From positions 209,777 to 273,776 of the forward strand of contig NYVG01000015.1 in NCBI GenBank assembly GCA_002684495.1: a stretch of 64,000 nt of DNA, read 5' to 3'. The DNA comes from Gammaproteobacteria bacterium (GTDB lineage: Bacteria > Pseudomonadota > Gammaproteobacteria > Pseudomonadales > Azotimanducaceae). Both the position numbers and the translations under genes were made by a program. Within the stretch, counting starts at the first letter, position 1; each line of letters starts with the position of its first letter. A model generated the notes under the pieces. It was not told where the DNA came from and did not search any database. It saw only the letters and a list, made by a program, of their open reading frames with translations. Positions 47,316 to 57,000 of this stretch are shown piece by piece.

Positions 47316-48512
47316 TTAGAGAACTTCAAACAGTCCCGCAGCGCCCATGCCACCACCAATACACATGGTGGACACGACATATTTCGCGCCACGACGCTTA
47401 CCCTCGATCAGCGCGTGGGCAACCATGCGCGATCCCGACATACCGTAAGGGTGGCCGATAGAGATCGCGCCGCCGTTGACGTTAAGCAGTTCATCCGGAA
47501 TACCCAGTTTGTCTCGGCAGTATACGACCTGCACTGCGAAAGCCTCATTAAGCTCCCACAAGCCAATGTCATCCATGCTGAGACCGTTTTTTTCCAGCAA
47601 TTTCGGGATCGCAAATACCGGCCCAATACCCATTTCGTCGGCCTGAGTACCAGCAACGGCCATACCACGATAGGCACCAAGGGGCTGCAGACCGCGCTGC
47701 TCGGCCAATTTAGCTTCCATCAACACACACGCTGAGGCGCCATCCGACAACTGCGATGCATTACCGGCGGTAACGTGCTTGCCTTCCTGAATGACTTGGC
47801 CACCGCTGAACACCGGCTGCAGGCCGGCCAAACTTTCATAAGTTGTACCGGGCCGATTACCCTCGTCTTTATCGAGGGTCATCTCGATTTCATTAACCTC
47901 GCCGGTTTCTTTGTTCATCAGCTTCATCACTGACGGTAATGGCACGATCTCGTCGTCAAATGCCCCCGCCTGCTGAGCCGCCGCGGTACGCGCCTGAGAC
48001 TGAGCGGCGTACTGATCCTGGTCGTCTCGGTTAACGCCATAACGCTCGCCAACGACCTCTGCAGTTTCTAGCATCGCCATATAGAGGCCAGGCTGATTTT
48101 CCATAAGCCATGGACTTGGTGTGGTGAACATGTCACCGGTCTGATTGGTGGAAATGGATTCGACACCACCACCAATCGCCACGTCCATCCCGTCAGAGAT
48201 AATTTGCTTAGCGGCAATACCGATGGCCATCATTCCAGAAGAGCATTGACGATCAATACTCTGGCCCGGAACGGTATCCGGCAAACCCGCTTCAAGCAGA
48301 CATTGGCGCGCTGTATTAAACGCACTGCTACCCATCTGTAACGCCGCGCCCATAATGACATCTTCAACTTCCGCCCCATCGACGCCTGCACGCTGTACCG
48401 CGTGTTTGATGGCGTGGGCTCCCAAGCTTTGGCCCAGTGTATTGTTAAAAGCTCCGCGATAGGCCTTGCCTATCGGGGTTCGGGCAGTGGAAACAATAAC
48501 TGCTTCGCGCAT
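47316..48512 (-). CDS. Acetyl-CoA C-acyltransferase (thiolase)
   Basis: A 398-residue degradative thiolase. Nucleophilic Cys is in [21 protein letters not shown] is present, the His is in [18 protein letters not shown] and the second Cys in [18 protein letters not shown]. It cleaves 3-ketoacyl-CoA with CoA, closing a beta-oxidation cycle. It lies 37 bp downstream of the nitronate monooxygenase on the same strand and is likely in an operon with it. No FadB/FadJ-type partner is in the window, so other chain-shortening enzymes are elsewhere. Confidence 0.94.
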   Translation of the reverse strand: MREAVIVSTARTPIGKAYRGAFNNTLGQSLGAHAIKHAVQRAGVDGAEVEDVIMGAALQMGSSAFNTARQCLLEAGLPDTVPGQSIDRQCSSGMMAIGIAAKQIISDGMDVAIGGGVESISTNQTGDMFTTPSPWLMENQPGLYMAMLETAEVVGERYGVNRDDQDQYAAQSQARTAAAQQAGAFDDEIVPLPSVMKLMNKETGEVNEIEMTLDKDEGNRPGTTYESLAGLQPVFSGGQVIQEGKHVTAGNASQLSDGASACVLMEAKLAEQRGLQPLGAYRGMAVAGTQADEMGIGPVFAIPKLLEKNGLSMDDIGLWELNEAFAVQVVYCRDKLGIPDELLNVNGGAISIGHPYGMSGSRMVAHALIEGKRRGAKYVVSTMCIGGGMGAAGLFEVL

Positions 48513-48549
48513 AAGGTTTTCTCCGTTTGTATTGCTATTAAGTGTCTTA

Positions 48550-49527
48550 TTAGGCCGCTGAGAACTGGGCTAAACGCTGAGAAATCAGTGCATCAGCCTC
48601 GCCCATAATGCGGTCGATTAGTTCCTGCACACTAGGAATGTCGTACACCAGCCCGGCAACCATGCCGCAAGACCAAGCGCCTGCCTGCATTGTTCCTTCT
48701 TGCATAATCTTCGGATACACACCCGCGACTTCACCGGCAATATCCTCAAACTTTAGCTCCGCGCCCATGGCTTTTTCTTTTTCCAGCAAGCGTTCAACGG
48801 CTTCGTTAGTGAGCACTCGTTCGGTGTTGCGCAGCGGGCGCATCACCAAACGCGTATCGAGCTCAGACGCCGCGAGGATGGCTTGTTTTACATTCTCATG
48901 CACAGGCGCTTCCTTGGTCGCAATGAACCGCGTACCCATGTTCATACCCTCGGCACCCATGGCGAGAGATGCAACTAGGGAACGAGCGTCAGCCATGCCC
49001 CCTGAAGATACAAAGGGAATTTCTAGTTCATCGGCGGCTCGCGGCAGCAGAATGAAATTTGGAATATCATCTTCGCCGGGGTGACCACCGCATTCGAAGC
49101 CGTCTACTGATACCGCATCGCAGCCTATGTCCTGAGCCTTCAGCGAGTGCCTAACACTCGTGCATTTGTGAATGACCTTAACTCCAGCGTCTTGCAGTTG
49201 CGGCAACCACTTTGCGGGATTATTGCCTGCGGTTTCGACGACCTTAACCCCACTGTCAACAATGGTTTGCACCAACCCTGGATAGTCCGGCGGTGTTACT
49301 GAAGGCAAAAACGTAAGGTTGACGCCAAACGGCTTGTCGGTCATGTCGCGGCAGCGCGCTATTTCGTTGGCTAACTTCTCAGGCGTGCCTTGAGTCAGCC
49401 CGGTAATAATCCCGAGCCCTCCAGCGTTAGATACAGCGGCGGCCATTTCGGCTAAACCAACATAGTGCATACCACCCTGAATGATGGGATGTTCAATACC
49501 AAAGAGTTCAGTAATCCGTGTTTTCAT
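48550..49527 (-). CDS. Nitronate monooxygenase/2-nitropropane dioxygenase family flavoprotein
   Basis: A 325-residue FMN TIM-barrel from ATG 49527 ([41 protein letters not shown]); the longer track start is unrelated sequence. [24 protein letters not shown] and [31 protein letters not shown] are the FMN-phosphate binding segments. Family members oxidise nitronates or act as FMN-dependent enoyl-CoA reductase-like enzymes. The association with thiolase suggests the latter. An excellent promoter lies upstream (49610-49637). Confidence 0.9.
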   Translation of the reverse strand: MKTRITELFGIEHPIIQGGMHYVGLAEMAAAVSNAGGLGIITGLTQGTPEKLANEIARCRDMTDKPFGVNLTFLPSVTPPDYPGLVQTIVDSGVKVVETAGNNPAKWLPQLQDAGVKVIHKCTSVRHSLKAQDIGCDAVSVDGFECGGHPGEDDIPNFILLPRAADELEIPFVSSGGMADARSLVASLAMGAEGMNMGTRFIATKEAPVHENVKQAILAASELDTRLVMRPLRNTERVLTNEAVERLLEKEKAMGAELKFEDIAGEVAGVYPKIMQEGTMQAGAWSCGMVAGLVYDIPSVQELIDRIMGEADALISQRLAQFSAA

Positions 49528-49609
49528 CAAAAGCCCTATGAGTTGTGTGTGATTAGATGCTGGCTGCTTGTGATAACGCCATTCCATCAAAGGTTATTAA
49601 TGGACTGCA

Positions 49610-49637
49610 TTAATATGTACAGAACGCTTTTTGTCAA
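49610..49637 (-). promoter_or_regulatory. Sigma-70 promoter for the nitronate monooxygenase-thiolase operon
   Basis: On the minus strand TTGACA (49637-49632) is a perfect -35 and TATTAA (49615-49610, reading TATTAAT) a good -10, separated by 16 bp. The predicted start near 49603 leaves a leader of about 75 nt to the ATG at 49527. It is the clearest promoter in the window. Confidence 0.6.
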
Positions 49638-49764
49638 GTAACCGAACAGCCGAATACGGTAACTGAATTAGCATTTAAATTGGCAAAATCTATGCAATAT
49701 AGTTTAGCCCGCTCACGCCAATGCAGCCTTGTCAGCAGTGCCTGAATAGCAAGCCGCTAGTCGG

Positions 49765-50685
49765 CTAACTGCTCTGCCCATGTTGCAGCAATCCCTCAGG
49801 AGTCATGGTCACGCCACCGCAGACAATGATCAGCACGGATTCTGCATCGGCTAAATATTCTGCAGATTGAGTAATCCCAGCAACTGCTGCGCCGCAGGCC
49901 GGTTCAACCAAAATCCGATGCTCTCGCAATAAAGTTTCGCAGCCACCCACCGCAGCCGCATCACTGATGACGTCGCTTATAACTGGATGGCGCTGGGCGC
50001 TCAGTAATGCTTGATCGCAAACCTGCCGTGCACCCAGCGAAGATGCAACGCTGGTAATCGCCGGTAGCCGCACAACCTTACCGGCGTCCAAGGCAGCTGC
50101 AAAAGATTCAGCACCGCGAGTTTCCATGGCCAATATGGGCACATCGGACCAGCCAAGCCGCTGCATACCCGCGACTGCGCCACAAAGCAGCCCACCCCCA
50201 CCAACAGACAACACCAGCGCACCGGGCTTGATGCCATCCCGGGCTATCTCATCGATCATCGTGCTGTGCCCCTGCCAAAGCAGAGGATGATCGAAGGGGT
50301 GAATAAATGCTTCATAAGGCGCTAAAGATGCCTCGGCATAAGCATTGGCCTCATACCAAGATGCTCCGTGAACCGTGAGTTGGGCACCTTGTGCAAGGAT
50401 CAATTTACGCGCTTGTGCGGTTGTGCTCTCGGGCACCACAACGCGAACCGGTAACGACAACTTACGCCCAACATAGGCCACCGCGATCCCCGCATTACCA
50501 CCGGAAGACGATACAAGGCCGCGCGCGCCAGCCGCCACTTCGTGCTGACACAGCACAGCGACACCACGCAACTTAAATGATCCTGATGGCTGCAAGTTTT
50601 CCAGCTTCAGCCAGACGGGTTTTCCGAGACCATCGGACAATGGCTCGGAAAGCAGCGTTGGAGTTTCGATATAGAGGTTCGACAT
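49765..50685 (-). CDS. PLP-dependent serine/threonine dehydratase-like lyase
   Basis: A 306-residue fold-type II PLP protein from ATG 50685. The PLP Lys is in LENLQPSGSFKLRGVAV, the substrate loop SSSGGNAGIAVAYVGRKL, the phosphate loop LSVGGGGLLCGAVAGM, and the terminal Cys-Gly VLIIVCGGV. The length resembles mammalian-type serine dehydratase (about 320) more than biosynthetic IlvA, as there is no ACT domain. It deaminates serine or threonine to a 2-oxoacid. Divergent from the GST at 50900. Confidence 0.88.
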   Translation of the reverse strand: MSNLYIETPTLLSEPLSDGLGKPVWLKLENLQPSGSFKLRGVAVLCQHEVAAGARGLVSSSGGNAGIAVAYVGRKLSLPVRVVVPESTTAQARKLILAQGAQLTVHGASWYEANAYAEASLAPYEAFIHPFDHPLLWQGHSTMIDEIARDGIKPGALVLSVGGGGLLCGAVAGMQRLGWSDVPILAMETRGAESFAAALDAGKVVRLPAITSVASSLGARQVCDQALLSAQRHPVISDVISDAAAVGGCETLLREHRILVEPACGAAVAGITQSAEYLADAESVLIIVCGGVTMTPEGLLQHGQSS

Positions 50686-50899
50686 AACTATATGCGCCAA
50701 AAGTGGCGACGAACCCGCAGGTTCGTACTAGGATAAAAATCGTCATTTTCGTGCATGGTAAATCCCCGAAAGGTAAAAATTTCCGGCCAACAGAGATCAG
50801 AACAATAACGGTTATTTGCGTCTCTAGTGCTGGACAAGCTCGACCATTAATGCGGATTATTGTGCTCTTACTCAGATATTAACAAGGCAAGGAAGACCC

Positions 50900-51760
50900 A
50901 TGTCCGACCAAGACACCTACACACCTCCAAAAGTTTGGCAGTGGAATCAAGACAGCGGCGGGCGATTTGCCAATATTAATCGCCCCATAGCTGGCTCAAC
51001 TCATGACCAGGAACTACCGACCGGGGAGCACGACTTGCAGCTGCATTCTCTGGCAACACCTAACGGCGTCAAGGTCACCGTGTTGCTGGAAGAACTGCTG
51101 GAGTTGGGTATTGAGGCAGCGGAATACGACGCCTACACGATCAATATCGGCGAAGGCCAACAGTTCAGTAGCGGCTTTGTTGAGATCAATCCTAATTCAA
51201 AAATTCCAGCTCTAGTGGACCGTAGCACCACGCCCCACACCCGAGTATTCGAATCCGGAGCAATCCTCGTATACCTAGCTGAAAAGTTTGGCCACTTCCT
51301 ACCCACGGAACCCAGTGCCCGGGCGGAGTGCATGTCCTGGCTGTTCTGGCAGATGGGCAGCGCCCCTTACCTCGGCGGCGGCTTTGGTCACTTCTATGCC
51401 TATGCGCCAATGAAAATCGAATATTGCATCGACCGCTACGCGATGGAGGTGAAACGACAACTGGACGTGCTCGATCGCTGCCTGAGTGAACGCCAGTATC
51501 TATGCGGCGACGACTACACTATTGCGGATATGGCCAATTACCCTTGGTATGGAGCACTGGCTAAGGGCAAGCTCTACGGCTCTGGCGAATTCCTCGATAC
51601 GGCCAGCTACACTCACGTTAATCGTTGGGCCAATGAAATCGAGGCTCGACCTGCCGTTGAGCGGGGTCGTCGCGTGAACCGCCCATGGGGCCCGGAAGAA
51701 ACCCAGGTTCTTGAGCGTCATAGCGCCAAGGACTTTGAGATTAAGGACGAATCCGCGTAA
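50900..51760 (+). CDS. Glutathione S-transferase, YghU-like
   Basis: A 286-residue Nu-class GST with an N-terminal extension (SDQDTYTPPKVWQWNQDSGGRFANINRPIAGSTHDQELPTGEHDLQLHSL) that wraps the active site in YghU. The thioredoxin domain has ATPNGVKVTVLLEELLELGIE, the cis-Pro SNSKIPALVD-like NPNSKIPALVD and ESGAILVYLAEKFGHFLPTE; the C-domain ends YLCGDDYTIADMANYPWYGAL. YghU reduces disulfides with two bound glutathiones. AAGGAAGACCC precedes the ATG. A stem-loop at 51765 ends it. Confidence 0.92.
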   Translation: MSDQDTYTPPKVWQWNQDSGGRFANINRPIAGSTHDQELPTGEHDLQLHSLATPNGVKVTVLLEELLELGIEAAEYDAYTINIGEGQQFSSGFVEINPNSKIPALVDRSTTPHTRVFESGAILVYLAEKFGHFLPTEPSARAECMSWLFWQMGSAPYLGGGFGHFYAYAPMKIEYCIDRYAMEVKRQLDVLDRCLSERQYLCGDDYTIADMANYPWYGALAKGKLYGSGEFLDTASYTHVNRWANEIEARPAVERGRRVNRPWGPEETQVLERHSAKDFEIKDESA

Positions 51761-51764
51761 TCAG

Positions 51765-51797
51765 AGTGGGCCGCAGCAACTTATGCTACGGCCCACT
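51765..51797 (+). terminator. Terminator hairpin after the YghU-like gene
   Basis: AGTGGGCCGCAGCA (51765-51778) and TGCTACGGCCCACT (51784-51797) form a 14-bp stem with one A-C mismatch and the 5-nt loop ACTTA, 4 bp after the stop codon. The following sequence (GATAACTTC) has little T, so Rho may help. It also faces the convergent head-GIN gene. Confidence 0.65.
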
Positions 51798-51866
51798 GAT
51801 AACTTCTCTTACGCAAGCGATCCGGTGCTCTTAGCGTCAAACCGGCTCTGTCTGCTTGCTGATGTT

Positions 51867-52616
51867 CTAGCAGTCTGTGCGAACATGCCCCCCTGAACTC
51901 GACTCAAGCCCTTGAATTTTCGCGTCGGCACCAACACTCAGGCCACCACCGCTGGATATCCTGCCGGATACCGCTTCACGCGCTCCGCATGCGTCAATAA
52001 ATGCACCGGACGATATGCCCACAATCAGCTCTTGAACATTGACGTCGTCAGCTAAACTGACCGAGCCTCCAGAGGAAACAGTGAGATCAGCTTGCTGCAG
52101 GTCTAGCTTACCGTTCATGGCAAATCCAGCACCTGACGAAGCTCGCACGCTCAAACGCCGAATGTCGCCGTCCATATCTACCATTCGCATCCGGCTTCCC
52201 GAACTTATGTCTGCAGCCACATCACCACGATTGATCTCACAATCGGTAATATGCGCAATAGCACCGGACGAGACATCGAAGGACTTCGGTAATGATCGCA
52301 CAACCACATAGGCTGAAATCGGACCTGCCGAATCGAACAATGAGGAGAACCAGCCTTGCCTCGCACGAGACAGCCGCAACGAACCTTCGCGATTGGAAAA
52401 TTCAAACGCGTCTTCCGAATCCGCTTCAACCCGCAATGAGTCGGTATCACCACAACGAAGATCTAAATCGATGCCTGCGCTCAAGTCTACATCCCGCACC
52501 GCATCCAGCTCATATACAAATTCTTCAGCATGACTTGGCAGCGACCCAAACATTACGGTCATAAGCGCCAGCAACGGATATATACCCAGCGTACGTAATA
52601 AAAATACATTTCTCAT
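51867..52616 (-). CDS. Exported head-GIN domain protein (DUF2807)
   Basis: A 249-residue protein with an N-terminal signal (LPLLALMTVMFGSLPSHA-EE) and a right-handed beta-helix-like repeat of Ser-Ser-Gly turns (DVSSGAIAHI, DISSGSRMRM, RASSGAGFAM, TVSSGGSVSL, GISSGAFIDA, RISSGGGLSV, SSSGGHVRTDC). This is the putative auto-transporter adhesin head-GIN domain. The function is unknown, probably an envelope protein. It is preceded by a 236-bp gap, so it likely has its own promoter. Confidence 0.85.
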   Translation of the reverse strand: MRNVFLLRTLGIYPLLALMTVMFGSLPSHAEEFVYELDAVRDVDLSAGIDLDLRCGDTDSLRVEADSEDAFEFSNREGSLRLSRARQGWFSSLFDSAGPISAYVVVRSLPKSFDVSSGAIAHITDCEINRGDVAADISSGSRMRMVDMDGDIRRLSVRASSGAGFAMNGKLDLQQADLTVSSGGSVSLADDVNVQELIVGISSGAFIDACGAREAVSGRISSGGGLSVGADAKIQGLESSSGGHVRTDC

Positions 52617-52852
52617 AGATCACCTATTATCTATTCTGTTAGCAACATTACACGAAAGGGACTTTCCCCACGCTTTTTTATTCACTCTTTAACTAATTCA
52701 GAATTCGTGCCAAGTATTTGTCAGCGCTAAGCGCATGAAATATCGGGCTTTATTGGAGCGCACCAGCGCGCCATTCCAACCTCCTAGCTCTTTTAGCCAT
52801 TTACTGGCTTTTTTTGCCATTAGGGGTCATTGAATAATCAGCACTTGGACGA

Positions 52853-53143
52853 CTAAACCACTAAGCGGTAGTGTTCTACCGTGGGGAATGGATCGTAAAA
52901 ATGGTGCAAGGCCTCACGCCAAGGCTGATATTGCTCGGAGTTGCGAAATCCCTCGGTGTGGTCTTCGAGCTGCCGCCAATGCACAAGCAAAATATAGCGA
53001 TTGGCTTGTTCTAAGCACTTACGTAATTCGTGCCTTAAATAACCGTCGACACTTTGGATGTAGCGTTGGGCATCAGCAAAGGCCTCTTCAAACTCAGCCT
53101 CCTGCCCGGCAATCACATTGAGAATCGCCACTTCAAGAATCAT
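52853..53143 (-). CDS. ABM-family monooxygenase-like protein, second copy
   Basis: A 96-residue ABM-type ferredoxin-like domain from ATG 53143, preceded by AAGG; the track start five codons earlier is a TTG. MILEVAILNVIAGQEAEFEEAFADAQRYIQSVDGYLRHELRKC and YILLVHWRQLEDHTEGFRNSEQYQPW are typical. No active-site residue identifies the substrate. It lies 30 bp downstream of the duplicated DsbA-like protein and is the last gene of the acylase operon. Confidence 0.83.
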   Translation of the reverse strand: MILEVAILNVIAGQEAEFEEAFADAQRYIQSVDGYLRHELRKCLEQANRYILLVHWRQLEDHTEGFRNSEQYQPWREALHHFYDPFPTVEHYRLVV

Positions 53144-53173
53144 CTGCCTTACTAACAATTAGTCAAAGTTACA

Positions 53174-54502
53174 CTAGCGATCCAAAAGACTGTACAACAA
53201 TGGCAGATGCTGGCGCCCCTGAAATGGCTCGCCTTCTAACAGATAGGTTGGACTGAAAGATATCCCCTGCCCGGCCAGATCCTCGCGTTGGCTTTGGGCC
53301 TGGGCGGTTCCCGAAGCCTCCACGAACGCGGTGAACCCAGACACCTCAATACCCAGCCCCGCCAATACCTCTGCGATATCTGCTGCTGAGTCAATATTTT
53401 CTCGTTGCCGCCAAAAACGTGCAAATACTGCGGTTATATAGGCGTCCGCATCGCCTTGCTTATCGTTTACCCAAAGCAACCCAGCGGCGGCGAAGTCGCT
53501 GCGCTGGGCATCATGTAGGTCAGATAGCTCATGAGCGGCGTAACGTCGCAAGTCATCGACGAGATATCGACCCCGGATATATTTGTGCAACGCGCCTCGG
53601 TCTGGCTTTGCCCCGGGATCTGTCGGCTCACGCAAGGCGGGTGTGTAGATGATTTGCCACTGCAACTCTATGCCTGCGTCCCGCGCCATCTTTATGGTGG
53701 GTTGCAGCGCCAAATAGGCACCAGCACTCTTAAAGTCAACGCACACTGTCAGAGACTTGGTCGCTGGTGGGGTACGCCCAGCGTCAAAGCCGCTTTCATA
53801 GGCGATATCCGGCGCCGGGCCTTGCTCGCCAGTCAGGTGCCACGCGATCCGTGGCAAATGCTCACGTCCAAAATAACGCTGTATTGTCCCACTGGTAGTA
53901 TCTTGCAGAATGTATGTGGGTACGCCGTAGACGCCGGCCTCGAATGCTGCATGTTGAAAGTCGGCATTAAAGTCTTGGCCCGCACCTTCGGCATAGGCGC
54001 GAAAGCCCGTCACATCCGCACCAATCCCACTTAATACATCTTCGATAACATCCAGCTGTTCAACGTCCATTTCGCGTTTCCAAAACGGCTCATAAATCGC
54101 GTCGATGTAGCGATTAAGCAGACTATCCGGTCGGCACTGTTCTTCTAGGCTTGCTTGTTGCTTGAGCCAAAACATCCCGATTGCTGGCAAATCGGTATTC
54201 CAGATCTTAACTGTGCCACGCACGGTAAGACGGCGTAAATTAGCGTAGCGGCGACAATCGAAATACGCATATTTAACACCTGACCATTGCTCGGGGCTGC
54301 GGCTTTGCTCTGCCACTTTACCGCTCTTGCCGAGCTTGGCCGAACCCAAGTAACTTTGAATATCGAGTACAAAGGGGCGCCAATCCGCGACTAAGCCGTG
54401 CTGCGCCAGCATCTGACGGGTTGGTTCTACCGCTAAATAGGCATATGGGCTTTTGAAATCGATGTATACGATCAGCGGCACTGCAGATTGCAATGGCTGC
54501 AT
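53174..54502 (-). CDS. Tandem DsbA/2-hydroxychromene-2-carboxylate isomerase-like protein
   Basis: A 442-residue protein with two thioredoxin-fold copies: residues 1-215 (VYIDFKSPYAYLAVEPTRQMLAQHGLVADWRPF) and 240-442 (VCVDFKSAGAYLALQPTIKMARDAGIELQWQI). HCCA isomerases are glutathione-dependent and normally single-domain (about 200). The active-site Ser of the first copy (KSPYAYLA) is retained; the second has KSAGAYLA, so it may be degenerate. GAGGAG precedes the ATG, which is 2 bp after the acylase stop. Confidence 0.8.
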   Translation of the reverse strand: MQPLQSAVPLIVYIDFKSPYAYLAVEPTRQMLAQHGLVADWRPFVLDIQSYLGSAKLGKSGKVAEQSRSPEQWSGVKYAYFDCRRYANLRRLTVRGTVKIWNTDLPAIGMFWLKQQASLEEQCRPDSLLNRYIDAIYEPFWKREMDVEQLDVIEDVLSGIGADVTGFRAYAEGAGQDFNADFQHAAFEAGVYGVPTYILQDTTSGTIQRYFGREHLPRIAWHLTGEQGPAPDIAYESGFDAGRTPPATKSLTVCVDFKSAGAYLALQPTIKMARDAGIELQWQIIYTPALREPTDPGAKPDRGALHKYIRGRYLVDDLRRYAAHELSDLHDAQRSDFAAAGLLWVNDKQGDADAYITAVFARFWRQRENIDSAADIAEVLAGLGIEVSGFTAFVEASGTAQAQSQREDLAGQGISFSPTYLLEGEPFQGRQHLPLLYSLLDR

Positions 54503-54504
54503 GA

Positions 54505-56649
54505 TTACTCCTCTCCTGGCGCATAAACCCGCTGTAACTGACTTTGCAAAGCCTCCTCAGAGAACAGTGGATCGTGCATGATCTCTGCTACATAGTCCTC
54601 GGCTTGATCACCGTAATGAGGCGAGGCCTGGTCTAGCGTTGCGCTGCCAAATTGATGTAACCCCTCTATTTTTTGTGTGCCATCTGCTGCCCAGGACACC
54701 AGGTAATACAGCCCGTCGCCGGCCACATTCGTCAAATATCCGTTTTCTTCAAGGCCACGCCCATAAATTGCCCGCAGGATATCGGGCCCCCCGGCGACCG
54801 GCAGGTTCAGTTCGCCCCGAACATGGCGGTTTACTTCACCCCAAGGCGGATCGATCCGTCCCTTCGCGGCCACGAGCTTTGCAACGCATCCACTCAATAG
54901 ATCGGCGATTTGTTGTTCGCTGTGCGCGGCCCGTTTATCGTCGCGTTCGGCCGCCAACAGCACGCAGGTGCCTAGTGCCGCGGCATTGTTATTGAGGTCT
55001 GTACCTAAATCCCAGCTGGCCAACAATGCCTGAGCTGCCACTAATTCCGGCTCGGCAAACTCAGTCGCGGCTATTTGCTGCAGATAGCCAACATAGACGG
55101 TATTGGGCGAATAGTATTTGTCGTGTTTGATGGCTGAAAACTCTTCGGCTGAGATTGGTCCCAACTCGGCAAATAATTCAAGCCCGCGCTGGGCTCTATT
55201 GGTCATATCCATCTGAAAACCGTGTCCCGGTGCATAATCTTCGGGCCGCGGGTTATCCCCTGGACTAGTCACATTGAAGGGGGTTTGATTAGCACTGTGC
55301 ACAAAACCGGAGTTCGGATTAACCACCTGAGGCAACTGGGAAAAGCTCAACCGCTCTTTCCATATCAGTGTTGAATCATCTCCCGGCAGATACTGGCTCC
55401 AGTCATAGCGCGGATCGCGGCGAGGCGTCAGCGAATTGTGCAGGAACATAATATTGCCGTCTTTGTCAGCGTAGGCGAAATTGAAACTGGCGAAAGACAT
55501 CATGGCCATTGCGTCACGCCACTCCTCGAAGTTCTTAGCCTGATTCATGCGATACCACTGCTCTATCTGCCGAAGCTCGCCCATTCCCGCATAACGAATA
55601 GCGTAGGTTCCATGGTCGGTACGGAGCACCGGCCCATGCTCTGAGGCTAATATTTCGCGGCTCACTGTCCATGGCAAAAATCCCCACAGCGTCAGTTCGA
55701 TATCTACTTCACTGCGTTCTAGATCACGCCATTCACCATCCAGTCGATACTGGTATTCGTTCTCCGGATTGATCTCCAGCACAAATACATCGACCAAATC
55801 AGGCGAGTTTACCGTCGCGCCCCAAGCGATATTTTCAGTAAAGCCGACACTGATCGACGGACTACCAGGAAATAGTCCACCCATCACATTCAAACCCGTC
55901 TGACTTTTAATATGCGCCTCATACCACGCTACCGGGCCGGTGGTTGGCTGATGGGAATTAATTGCCAGTCGTGTTGCGCCTTCCACAGAAAAATGTGGAG
56001 CAATCGCAAACGCGTTTGAGCCGATTGGTAAACCGCCCAGGGTAATTTCTTCAGACTCTGCAGGCTGCGCTACTGCTGCGCCAGGCTGGCTGATCTGACG
56101 CTGACGTTCGGCCTTATTGACCTCGCGCACCACGCCATCAAAACCGTAAAACATCAAATGCCGCAGCATAAATCCCGCCACAACATCTTTCGCAGTTACT
56201 GGCAACTTGCGTTCATCCACTTCCTCGGGGTGCGTCGCCGCGTAGAAATTTAGCCCATCTGCATAGGCTTCGACATAGGCTCTGGTGTCGGGGCTGAGAT
56301 CCCATTTGTAGTTTTCGTGCAGAGTTTCCCAAAGCCCTAACCACTTAACGAGGTAATCTGTAATGGCGCCATCCATACCCGAGTACAGCGCACTATTACC
56401 TCGATAGAACGGCATCGCATCTTCTATGAGCTGCCAATTATCCTCTGCCTGAGCGTATGCAAAACCAAACGCTGTATCCGGGTCTGTAGCGCCTAGAACA
56501 TGGGGCACACCGCGGATATCGCGGCGGATGACCACATCGTAACGCTGATTTAGTTCAGCATAACGCTCGGCCTCAAAATTACTGTTTTGACAGCCACTCA
56601 TCATCCCAGCAACAACCGCAAAACAACTGAACCGGATTAGCCCTCTCAT
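54505..56649 (-). CDS. Penicillin acylase-family Ntn hydrolase, predicted lipoprotein
   Basis: A 714-residue precursor with a lipoprotein signal (MRGLIRFSCFAVVAGMMSGC) and the alpha/spacer/beta layout of Ntn acylases. Autocleavage should occur before Ser in GGLPIGSNAFAIAPHFSVEGATRLAINSHQPTTGPVAWYEAH, a pattern near AHL and aculeacin acylases (PvdQ, QuiP). It cleaves an amide-linked acyl chain. The start is the ATG at 56649; a GTG one codon before is less likely. It heads a minus-strand operon with the HCCA-like and ABM genes. Confidence 0.88.
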   Translation of the reverse strand: MRGLIRFSCFAVVAGMMSGCQNSNFEAERYAELNQRYDVVIRRDIRGVPHVLGATDPDTAFGFAYAQAEDNWQLIEDAMPFYRGNSALYSGMDGAITDYLVKWLGLWETLHENYKWDLSPDTRAYVEAYADGLNFYAATHPEEVDERKLPVTAKDVVAGFMLRHLMFYGFDGVVREVNKAERQRQISQPGAAVAQPAESEEITLGGLPIGSNAFAIAPHFSVEGATRLAINSHQPTTGPVAWYEAHIKSQTGLNVMGGLFPGSPSISVGFTENIAWGATVNSPDLVDVFVLEINPENEYQYRLDGEWRDLERSEVDIELTLWGFLPWTVSREILASEHGPVLRTDHGTYAIRYAGMGELRQIEQWYRMNQAKNFEEWRDAMAMMSFASFNFAYADKDGNIMFLHNSLTPRRDPRYDWSQYLPGDDSTLIWKERLSFSQLPQVVNPNSGFVHSANQTPFNVTSPGDNPRPEDYAPGHGFQMDMTNRAQRGLELFAELGPISAEEFSAIKHDKYYSPNTVYVGYLQQIAATEFAEPELVAAQALLASWDLGTDLNNNAAALGTCVLLAAERDDKRAAHSEQQIADLLSGCVAKLVAAKGRIDPPWGEVNRHVRGELNLPVAGGPDILRAIYGRGLEENGYLTNVAGDGLYYLVSWAADGTQKIEGLHQFGSATLDQASPHYGDQAEDYVAEIMHDPLFSEEALQSQLQRVYAPGEE

Positions 56650-57000
56650 CACTTACTCCCAATCGAAACAACTACATTTTAGAAAGCGTTTAAGCGTGCC
56701 ATACCTGGGGCACGCTTGGAACGAATTACTCTTAGCTAGCGCACCAGCTCTGGCGTAAATGTAGATCACTAACCGATAGAACACCGGCTCTTCGCAAATA
56801 AGGTTTTGCGCGCAGCGATACCGATTTTACCTTTTCCTTGACATCGCCTCCTGCAAGTCCCACTGTGCGCCGCTTGGGCGCTAACCCCTCTTATCTGACC
56901 CGCAAATAACGCGGGTAAGCAACGTAAACGAAGCCAACCCCACCGTCAGTGTTGTCGCCAACTCAACTCGGTGCGCGCGTTCGCTTACCCGGACAATTTA
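56650..57000. other. Divergent intergenic region with leader hairpins
   Basis: This 351-bp gap separates the acylase (minus) from the DEAD-box helicase (plus). On the plus strand a TTGACA hexamer at 56838-56843 lacks a good -10. Two short hairpins follow: GCGCC/GGCGC (56867-56881) and CCCGC/GCGGG (56899-56915). They would lie in the helicase leader RNA, as in cold-shock-regulated helicase mRNAs. No other gene is seen. Confidence 0.45.

Noticed and set aside
48608-49084. 158-residue plus-strand ORF
   Set aside because: Antisense to the nitronate monooxygenase gene with Ser/Ala-rich shadow composition.
52795-52815. AGCCA/TGGCT hairpin with T-run
   Set aside because: It would terminate plus-strand transcripts but no plus-strand gene lies upstream; in the minus direction there is no T-run.
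53531-54034. 167-residue plus-strand ORF
   Set aside because: Antisense to the tandem DsbA/HCCA gene.
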